Shown here in pieces: positions 31,254 through 37,630 of a stretch of 64,000 nt of DNA. The translations under genes and the position numbers were made by a program. The notes beneath the pieces are model-generated. The model was given only the letters and a program-made list of their open reading frames with translations. It was not told where the DNA came from and did not search any database. How positions within the stretch are numbered: position 1 is the stretch's first letter; each line of letters begins with the position of its first letter. Source of the stretch: ECT2AJA-044 sp965658225 (lineage in GTDB: Bacteria; Bacteroidota; Bacteroidia; Flavobacteriales; ECT2AJA-044); the NCBI GenBank assembly GCA_965658225.1, contig CBFHRK010000001.1, forward strand, positions 40,415 through 104,414, written 5' to 3'.

Positions 31254-32897
31254 TTGATGCCCTTATTTACGGCAGCACAGCCCTTCGCGCTTTCAATCGA
31301 ATTGATCGATAGTCCGGAAAGGCAATGGCCCAAAGATCAGACGTTTAGCGATTCATTGGCGCTACAAAAGGAAGTTTCTAATTTTCTTCGCGCCCTTCGG
31401 GCGGATGGACATTGGGGCGCAAAAATAGAATCGAATGAATGGCTCAACAACCGCTTAAAAGTTGTTGTGGCAAAAGGCCCTGCTATTCGCTGGGCGAGCA
31501 TTGAATGGGACAGCACTCAAAACTGGATCCTGGAAAAAGACCCAAAACTGCATCGCTGGGCTGGACAACAAATTAAAGGATCTAATTGGCTTCAATGGCA
31601 GCAAGATGTGCTTGCCGCTGCAGAAAATAATGGATACCCTTTTGCCCGACTTCAATGGAAAAGCCTCGAATTTAAATCGGATAGTCTATTTGGAGCGCTT
31701 TCTTTCGTGTCCGGACCCCTTATACTTATCGACTCTATTAATGTCCGCGGTTACGATGAACTTACGGAAGCAATGATTGCGAATACACTCGGACTCAAAG
31801 CAGGAATGCCCTACTCCGAAAAAACACTTCGGAAAATTCCTCAGGAAATTAGCGATGTAGAATACTTAAGCATGCCCCGAAGTCCGCAAGTATTATTTAG
31901 CAGAGAAAAAACCGTTGTGTTCGTATATGTCGAAAAAAAGAAGGCCAACCAATTTGACGGTATCCTGGGGTTCAACTCCAATCAAGATAAACTCACACTA
32001 ACGGGAAATGTCTATCTCCGATTGCTCAACACTTTTAATCGAGGCGAAGAATTGATCCTCGATTGGAGCAGCCCGGGAAATACAACACAAAAACTCAATA
32101 TAAAAGGATCCTATCCTTTCCTATTGGGCTGGCCGTGGGCAATAGAAGGAATGCTCGATTTAGTGAAACAAGACAGTTCCTTCTTAAATCTTGAAACTCA
32201 ATTAGGCCTTCGTTACTTCATTAGCACTCGTTCGAGCATGAGCTTTTCCGTATTAAATAAAAGCGGATCTCGGCTCGATGAAGCAGCCTCCACAGCCATT
32301 CAAGACTTTCGAAGCGTTTTTTATCAAGGTGGAATCGAATGGCGAACCACTGATCAGCGAATTTCACCTAAAGCCGGGCAAAGGCTTTCACTATTGGCGT
32401 CTGTTGGCGAAAGAACGCGTGAAGGAACAAGAACAACGCAATTAAGAAGCGCGCTTGATTTCCGAAATTACTGGCATTTCTCTCGTCAATGGGTTTTACT
32501 GAATCGAATTCAAGGAGGAATTCTGAGTCGCGATTTATTCTCGGACCAACCCCAAGAACAATTCGTAAACGAACTATTTCGCTTCGGAGGCATTTTAACT
32601 TTGAGGGGTTTTGACGAGCAATCTTTACTACTTTCAAACTATCAAATTGGAACGATAGAACTGCGGCTTTTATCGGGTCCGCAATCGTACTTTTTGGCCT
32701 TCACAGATTTTGGTCGAATTGAGTCCTTAGCGAACGAAAATAAGTTCGAAGATTGGGTGCTTGGAATTGGTGTTGGAGGTGCCTTTTCTACCCCGGCCGG
32801 ACTCCTAAATTTGACCTACGCATTGGGACAACGAAACAACTCTGGATTGCAATTTAATCAGGCCAAAGTTCATATTGGACTAATCAACAGTTTCTAG
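31254..32897 (+). CDS. Omp85-family outer-membrane protein (BamA/TamA-like)
   Basis: About 547 aa. The N-terminal part (to ~210) has POTRA-like segments, e.g. SINVRGYDELTEAMIANTLGL, and the C-terminal ~330 residues form a 16-strand surface-antigen barrel. The Omp85 lock motif is LTLRGFDEQ. The last strand ends LINSF with terminal aromatic F. In-frame codons before the TTG at 31254 read VTRLKYCLLILLMPLFTAAQ, a much better signal peptide, but no standard start codon precedes them (CTG at 31218 is the only candidate). Too short for BamA; a TamA/TpsB-like or Bacteroidota-specific insertase or secretion role is inferred. Confidence 0.8.
   Translation: MMPLFTAAQPFALSIELIDSPERQWPKDQTFSDSLALQKEVSNFLRALRADGHWGAKIESNEWLNNRLKVVVAKGPAIRWASIEWDSTQNWILEKDPKLHRWAGQQIKGSNWLQWQQDVLAAAENNGYPFARLQWKSLEFKSDSLFGALSFVSGPLILIDSINVRGYDELTEAMIANTLGLKAGMPYSEKTLRKIPQEISDVEYLSMPRSPQVLFSREKTVVFVYVEKKKANQFDGILGFNSNQDKLTLTGNVYLRLLNTFNRGEELILDWSSPGNTTQKLNIKGSYPFLLGWPWAIEGMLDLVKQDSSFLNLETQLGLRYFISTRSSMSFSVLNKSGSRLDEAASTAIQDFRSVFYQGGIEWRTTDQRISPKAGQRLSLLASVGERTREGTRTTQLRSALDFRNYWHFSRQWVLLNRIQGGILSRDLFSDQPQEQFVNELFRFGGILTLRGFDEQSLLLSNYQIGTIELRLLSGPQSYFLAFTDFGRIESLANENKFEDWVLGIGVGGAFSTPAGLLNLTYALGQRNNSGLQFNQAKVHIGLINSF
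31391..31403 (-). repeat. Mini-hairpin CGCCC-GAA-GGGCG (- strand)
   Basis: Perfect 5-bp all-G/C stem. The loop reads GAA on the - strand; within the Omp85 gene (RALRAD). Confidence 0.65.
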
Positions 32898-33056
32898 CCC
32901 GTGGATCTCAAAAGCAGGACAAAAAACGACTCAAAATGCCGTTATTAAAAATCGCAAATGATTTTATACTAATTTGTTAACCAGATATTTACAATAATTA
33001 CCTAAACCTATATTTAATACATTCTGTTTTTTTAGTGGTTTCTGATTTATTTGGCC

Positions 33057-33064
33057 TATTTTAG
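33057..33064 (+). promoter_or_regulatory. Weak candidate -7 box of rmuC
   Basis: TATTTTAG differs from TAnnTTTG at one position and ends four bases before the ATG at 33069. A TTTAG stretch lies about 21 nt upstream. It would give a leaderless transcript. Confidence 0.35.
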
Positions 33065-33068
33065 CGGT

Positions 33069-34361
33069 ATGGAGTACGGAATGATGATTTTAGGGTTGGT
33101 CTTGGGCGGATTAATTGGCTACCTTTTAGGGGTGCGAAAAGGGGCCTCTCGGCCCGATGACTCCCCTACTCTGCCGACCGTTCCAAAAGAGCTTTTTACC
33201 CACCTCGAATTAGAAAAAGAAAAAGCCGAAAAACAGCTTCAAATTACCCAATCAGAACAACTCGAATTAGAACGAAAATTAGCTCGACGCGATCAGGAAT
33301 TAGTCGATCTTCAAACCCGTCTTACGGAGAATAAAAAAGAGATTGAACAGCTTCAAAAAAAGTTTCAAATTGAGTTTGAAAATGTGGCGAACAAACTCCT
33401 CGATGAAAAATCGAAGAAGTTTACAGAGCACAACTCGGAGCAACTCGATCGAATTCTAAAACCGTTTAAAGACAAACTGAAAGATTTCGAAGAAAAAGTA
33501 GACAAGACCTACAAAGACAATCGCGATGAACAAATAAGCCTGAAAGAACAAATTAAAGGTTTGCATGAACTGAACGTGAAGATGAGCAAAGAGGCACTCG
33601 AACTGACCCATGCACTTAAAGGCGATAGTAAAACTCGTGGCGATTGGGGCGAATTCCAGTTGAACAAACTTTTAGAACAGGCCGGACTAACAGCAGGTGT
33701 ACATTTCGAGACGCAAGGAGGATTTAAGGATGACGAGGGTCGACTTAAAAAGCCCGACTTCATTGTTCATTTACCCGACAACAAACACTTAATTATCGAC
33801 GCAAAGGTTTCTCTTGTAGCTTATGAACAATACTATTCGGCAGACGATGATGCATCGCGCCGTGAGGCGCTAAAAAGCCACCTCGAGAGTATTAAAACGC
33901 ATATTCGGGGACTCGGATCAAAGAAATACGAAGAGCTTTACGATATTCAGACGCCTGACTATGTAATGATGTACATACCCATTGAGCCTGCATTTTTCCT
34001 AGCGCTCGAAGGAGACAAAGAAGGAAAACTGTATTCGGAAGCCCTTGAACGCAACGTTGTTTTGGTCAGCTCCTCTACCCTATTGGCGACCTTGCGAACC
34101 GTTGGATACATATGGAAACAAGAAAAGCAGGCGAAAAACGTTCAAGAGATAGCAGATCGCGGAGCCAAGCTTTACGATAAGTTTGTAGGCTTCGTGGATA
34201 GTTTAACCGAAATTGGGAGTCGCCTAGAGCAAGCACAAAAGAGCTATAATAAATCTATAGGGCAACTCAGTGAAGGACCGGGTAACCTAATTGGCCAAGC
34301 CGAAAAATTGAAGAGTTTGGGCCTGAAAACGAACAAAAGTCTGCCCGAGGGATTAAAATAG
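33069..34361 (+). CDS. rmuC: RmuC-family DNA recombination protein
   Basis: 430 aa from the ATG at 33069 (MEYGMMILGLVLGGLIGYLLG, an N-terminal membrane anchor); a TTG at 33051 adds six residues. A long coiled coil follows (~40-180). Then comes the nuclease-like RmuC domain with GDWGEFQLNKLLEQAGL, KPDFIVHLPDNKHLIIDAKVS (PD-DxK-type core) and MYIPIEPAFFLALEGD. RmuC limits inversions at short inverted repeats in E. coli, which is notable in a genome with many short hairpins. Confidence 0.93.
   Translation: MEYGMMILGLVLGGLIGYLLGVRKGASRPDDSPTLPTVPKELFTHLELEKEKAEKQLQITQSEQLELERKLARRDQELVDLQTRLTENKKEIEQLQKKFQIEFENVANKLLDEKSKKFTEHNSEQLDRILKPFKDKLKDFEEKVDKTYKDNRDEQISLKEQIKGLHELNVKMSKEALELTHALKGDSKTRGDWGEFQLNKLLEQAGLTAGVHFETQGGFKDDEGRLKKPDFIVHLPDNKHLIIDAKVSLVAYEQYYSADDDASRREALKSHLESIKTHIRGLGSKKYEELYDIQTPDYVMMYIPIEPAFFLALEGDKEGKLYSEALERNVVLVSSSTLLATLRTVGYIWKQEKQAKNVQEIADRGAKLYDKFVGFVDSLTEIGSRLEQAQKSYNKSIGQLSEGPGNLIGQAEKLKSLGLKTNKSLPEGLK
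33142..33155 (-). repeat. Mini-hairpin GGGCC-GAGA-GGCCC (- strand)
   Basis: Perfect 5-bp all-G/C stem. The loop reads GAGA (GNRA) on the - strand; within rmuC (GASRPD, just after the membrane anchor). Confidence 0.7.
33857..33870 (+). repeat. Mini-hairpin GCGCC-GTGA-GGCGC
   Basis: Perfect 5-bp all-G/C stem with a GTGA loop on the coding strand; second copy in rmuC. Confidence 0.65.
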
Positions 34362-34365
34362 AATT

Positions 34366-35679
34366 ATGAAGCGCATTCTTCTTCGTTTGGTATTTATGCT
34401 TTTTGCGGGCATTATTCTTGCCGCCTGCGGCGGGAATAAAGGCTTGACCAGCAGGAATATGGCGCATTTATACCAACAAGATGGTGTGCTCATGCGCCCG
34501 GAGTACTATGTAATTAACACCTCGCCTTTTGAATCCGAGCTGCACTATCGACTGCTTGCTCATGAATTGCTTTATATGAAGCCCACGGAAGGAGAAATTT
34601 ATTCCGCGGACGTGCGCATTCGAGTCCGTTTGTACTCCTCTTTAGAAAACCCCGTTTTACTCGATTCGGCATCCATTCACTTCACAGACGAGCAGTTGAA
34701 AATGGAAGACATCGTTTTGGAAGGAGTTATTCCCTTTAAAACACCTGAAGCACAACGCTATGTGCTCGATGTTCAGCTACACGATTTAAACCGGGATTAC
34801 TCACATCAGAATTACGTTGATTTTAGAAAAACCTCGTTGCACGCTCGCAACTACTTCTCTCTTCATCAAACGAACGGAGAATTAATGTTCGAACCGGTGG
34901 TTAAACTAAACACTCCTTTTCTCTTAAAATCGACCAACACCCAACTAGATTCGGTTTGGGTGCGCGTTTATCATCGGCAATTCCCGCTGGCAAGTCCGCC
35001 CTACGTTATCGAAAACGATATGGCTTTTGACTACACGGCCGACAGCCTTTTCTACGCGGCAATAACGGATACTTTTTCTTTTACGGAACCTGGGTTCTAT
35101 CATTTTCAGAAAGACACTACCACTACGGAAGGCTTTACCGCCTTTTGTTTCTATCAACACTTCCCTTATGTTACCAAGGTGGATCATTTAGCTCCGCCAA
35201 TGCGCTATATAACCACGAAAAAAGAGTTCGAAGCCTTAACATCGAAAAAAGCGGTTGATGCCTTTTGGATTAAAAACGCCGGTACCCCAGACCGTGCAAA
35301 AATGTTGATTCGCACTTATTACAACCGGGTTGAAGACGCAAACTCCTTCTTTACCAGCTATACCGAAGGTTGGCGCACAGATCGTGGAATTGTTTACACC
35401 ATATTTGGTCCGCCCAACATTATTTATAAAACCGCAAGTAGTGAAAGTTGGATTTACGGCGAAGAGAACTCAATGTTGAGCTATAATTTTAACTTTGTGC
35501 GCGTTCAGAATCCCTTTTCCTCGAACGATTACGCTTTGAACCGATCCAGTATTTACCGATACAGTTGGAGTCAGGCCGTAGACACCTGGAGACAAGGCCG
35601 AATATTTAATGTTTCTGACGTACAACGCGCACAAGATGAATCCGAACGACAGTACTCCCGACCTTATTTTTGGTATTAA
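34366..35679 (+). CDS. GWxTD-domain lipoprotein
   Basis: 437 aa. Lipoprotein signal ending IILAAC (Cys near residue 21). The middle is all-beta. The C-terminal ~150 residues carry the GWxTD domain (YTEGWRTDRGIVYTIFGPPN and SWIYG), characteristic of Bacteroidota and related phyla. Function of the domain is unknown; envelope location is inferred. It follows rmuC by four bases, and its end overlaps rlmB by 44 bases. Confidence 0.88.
   Translation: MKRILLRLVFMLFAGIILAACGGNKGLTSRNMAHLYQQDGVLMRPEYYVINTSPFESELHYRLLAHELLYMKPTEGEIYSADVRIRVRLYSSLENPVLLDSASIHFTDEQLKMEDIVLEGVIPFKTPEAQRYVLDVQLHDLNRDYSHQNYVDFRKTSLHARNYFSLHQTNGELMFEPVVKLNTPFLLKSTNTQLDSVWVRVYHRQFPLASPPYVIENDMAFDYTADSLFYAAITDTFSFTEPGFYHFQKDTTTTEGFTAFCFYQHFPYVTKVDHLAPPMRYITTKKEFEALTSKKAVDAFWIKNAGTPDRAKMLIRTYYNRVEDANSFFTSYTEGWRTDRGIVYTIFGPPNIIYKTASSESWIYGEENSMLSYNFNFVRVQNPFSSNDYALNRSSIYRYSWSQAVDTWRQGRIFNVSDVQRAQDESERQYSRPYFWY
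34421..34433 (-). repeat. Mini-hairpin CCGCC-GCA-GGCGG (- strand)
   Basis: Perfect 5-bp all-G/C stem with the loop GCA on the - strand, centred on the lipobox cysteine codon of the GWxTD lipoprotein. Confidence 0.55.
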
Positions 35680-36394
35680 ACCGGTACTCGAAGGAATTCG
35701 TAACGGAAAAGAATTTGACAAAATATTCTTGCAAAAAGGCGCTCAGGGCGATGCCTTTCAAGAGTTGTTTTCAGAAATCCGGAATCACGAACTCACGTAT
35801 CAGCATGTGCCTATTCAAAAGCTGAACCGCATTACACGAAAGAATCATCAAGGCGTGGTTGCCTTTATTTCTCCGGTGAGCTTTTTACCCATTGAAGAAG
35901 TTTTACAACAGGTTTATGAACGCGGCGAAACACCTCTTTTTGTGGCACTTGACCGTGTAACAGATGTTCGCAATTTTGGCGCAATTGTGCGCACTGCGGA
36001 GTGCATGGGCGCTCATGGTGTGCTGATTCCCGAAAAAGGCGCTGCTCAGGTAAACGGCGATGCTGTAAAAACGAGTGCTGGAGCCTTGATGCGGCTACCC
36101 CTTTGTCGGGTGCGTTTTATGAAAGAGGCGTTCCAATATTTGAAAGACAGCGGTCTACAAATTGTGGGGATTAGTGAAAAAGCGAATACTAAATTATCGG
36201 AAGTCGATTTCAGCGCACCCACTGTAGTTGTAATGGGGTCTGAAGAAGACGGCATTTCGCCCGAGTATTTAAAAATGGCAAACGCTACAGCCCTAATTCC
36301 AATGCCAGGCGATTTTGACTCGCTCAATGTAAGTGTTGCCGCCGGCATGGCGCTATATGAAGTAGCACGCCAAAGAGGAGCTACTGACTTATAA
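35636..36394 (+). CDS. rlmB: 23S rRNA 2'-O-methyltransferase (TrmH/SpoU family)
   Basis: 252 aa from the ATG at 35636 (MNPNDSTPDLIFGIKPVLEG), overlapping the GWxTD gene by 44 bases; earlier in-frame ATGs lie further inside that gene. A substrate-binding L30e-like domain is followed by the knotted SPOUT domain. Motifs: DRVTDVRNFGAIVRTAE, VVVMGSEEDGIS and PMPGDFDSLNVSVAAGMALYE. Methylates a guanosine in 23S rRNA if it is true RlmB. Its end overlaps the convergent arfB by six bases. Confidence 0.92.
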   Translation: MNPNDSTPDLIFGIKPVLEGIRNGKEFDKIFLQKGAQGDAFQELFSEIRNHELTYQHVPIQKLNRITRKNHQGVVAFISPVSFLPIEEVLQQVYERGETPLFVALDRVTDVRNFGAIVRTAECMGAHGVLIPEKGAAQVNGDAVKTSAGALMRLPLCRVRFMKEAFQYLKDSGLQIVGISEKANTKLSEVDFSAPTVVVMGSEEDGISPEYLKMANATALIPMPGDFDSLNVSVAAGMALYEVARQRGATDL

Positions 36395-36807
36395 ATCGGG
36401 TTTTTGGCGGAGCTTTTTAATTTCACCTCGCTTCTTTTTTTGTTCGACCTGTTTGATTTTCGCAGCTTGTGATTTTTTGGTCGGAATTCGCTTTTTCTTC
36501 GGGGTGAGTCCTTTTTTCAAAAGATCCCAAAAACGCTTAATCACTTTTTCTTTGTTGGCAGCCTGACTCCGCGTCGATTCATCGTTTAGAATGAGGACGC
36601 CGTCATCGGTCAGTCGCGATTTCCAGGCTTTAAGAAGGGTTTCTTTCTCATCGGGCCGCAAGGCCNNNNNNNNNNNNNNNNNNNNNNNNNNNNNNNNNNN
36701 NNNNNNNNNNNNNNNNNNNNNNNNNNNNNNNNNNNNNNNNNNNNNNNNNNNNNNNNNNNNNNNNNAAAATCCCTTGCTTTTAAATCGGCTAACTGTTGTT
36801 TGTCCAC
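36389..36807 (-). CDS. arfB: Peptidyl-tRNA hydrolase ArfB (interrupted by assembly gap)
   Basis: Rescues stalled ribosomes. The 3' part (36389-36665) encodes the C-terminal ~90 residues: DDGVLILNDESTRSQAANKE and a Lys-rich tail (PTKKSQAAKIK...KPDL). The 5' part right of the gap reads DKQQLADLKARDF from a GTG at 36807. The missing middle should contain the catalytic GGQ. Normal ArfB is ~135 aa, so roughly 30 residues are missing and the true gap is probably near 100 bp, but the frame cannot be checked. The GTG start lies 12 bases from the divergent patatin ATG. Confidence 0.8.
36654..36665 (+). repeat. Mini-hairpin GGCC-GCAA-GGCC at gap edge
   Basis: 4-bp all-G/C stem (5 bp if the first unknown base is C) with a GCAA (GNRA) loop on the + strand. 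It directly abuts the run of N. Confidence 0.55.
36666..36765. other. Assembly gap (100 N)
   Basis: Exactly 100 N, a conventional scaffold gap of unknown true length, inside arfB. Confidence 0.99.
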
Positions 36808-36815
36808 TACCTTTG
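36808..36815 (+). promoter_or_regulatory. Putative -7 box of the patatin gene
   Basis: TACCTTTG matches TAnnTTTG exactly and ends four bases before the ATG at 36820. It fills almost the whole 12-bp space between the divergent arfB and patatin starts. No clear -33. Confidence 0.45.
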
Positions 36816-36819
36816 CGTT

Positions 36820-37584
36820 ATGAGTTCGGAAAAGTACAAAATTGGTATCGCCCTTTCGGGCGGAGGAGCACGTGGAATCGCTCATTTGGGCGTATTAAAG
36901 GCTTTAGAAGAAAAGAATTTAGCACCGGATGTAATTAGCGGTGCTAGCGCCGGGTCTATTGTTGGCGCCCTGTACGCCGATGGACATACCCCTGAGGAAA
37001 TCTTCAAATTCTTTCAAGCAAACGGTTTCTACAAATTCGTGAAATTTGGGTTAGAGCCCAGGGGTATCTTAAAGCTCGACGGCTTGGTGAAGCTCTTAAA
37101 AGATCATTTGAGTGTTGAGCGTATTGAGGATTTGAAAAAGCCCCTTTTCATTGGATGCACGGAATTCAATTCGGGAAAGCAAAGGCTGTTCTCTGAAGGC
37201 GATTTAAGCGTACTCGTTAGGGCGTCTTGCTCAATTCCTATTCTTTTTAAAGCGGTCGAATACGAATCAAAGCTGTTGATCGATGGCGGAGTCGTGAGTA
37301 ACCTTCCTATTGAACCACTGGTTGACCATTGCGACATTTTAATTGGTTCGCATGTGAATCCCATCGACGAAAAAGACGATTTAACCGGCTGGATGAACTT
37401 AGTAGATCGCGTATTTTCATTGGCGACCTACAACACCATTCGCGATCATATTCCAAAATGCGATTTGTTTATTGAACCTATGGAATTGGCTCAATACGGC
37501 ATTTTTAGCACATCACAAGACCGTAGCATGTTCGATTTGGGCTATGAGGAAGCGTTAAAAATTCTAGAATCGAACGGTTATTGA
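36820..37584 (+). CDS. Patatin-like phospholipase
   Basis: 254 aa from the ATG at 36820 (MSSEKYKIGIALSGGGARG). Complete catalytic apparatus: oxyanion SGGGARGIAHLG, nucleophile elbow GASAGS with S43, and D155 in LLIDGGVVSN. No signal peptide, so probably a cytosolic lipid acyl hydrolase of the RssA-like bacterial patatin group. The 36796 frame start would overlap arfB. Confidence 0.9.
   Translation: MSSEKYKIGIALSGGGARGIAHLGVLKALEEKNLAPDVISGASAGSIVGALYADGHTPEEIFKFFQANGFYKFVKFGLEPRGILKLDGLVKLLKDHLSVERIEDLKKPLFIGCTEFNSGKQRLFSEGDLSVLVRASCSIPILFKAVEYESKLLIDGGVVSNLPIEPLVDHCDILIGSHVNPIDEKDDLTGWMNLVDRVFSLATYNTIRDHIPKCDLFIEPMELAQYGIFSTSQDRSMFDLGYEEALKILESNGY
36849..36862 (-). repeat. Mini-hairpin CGCCC-GAAA-GGGCG (- strand)
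   Basis: Perfect 5-bp all-G/C stem with loop GAAA on the - strand; covers the SGGG oxyanion codons of the patatin gene. Confidence 0.6.
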
Positions 37585-37606
37585 AGCTGAGTAGTATTTA
37601 CTAAAT

Positions 37607-37626
37607 TACTGGATTCAAATCCAGTA
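37607..37626 (+). repeat. Inverted repeat before the M1 peptidase gene
   Basis: TACTGGATT-CA-AATCCAGTA, a perfect 9-bp inverted repeat ending four bases before the ATG at 37631. There is no T tract, so it is more likely a 5'-UTR structure or operator than a terminator. Confidence 0.55.
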
Positions 37627-37630
37627 GATT

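Noticed and set aside
36591..36938. Frames running through the 100 N
   Set aside because: They are open only because unknown bases contain no stop; not evidence of coding.
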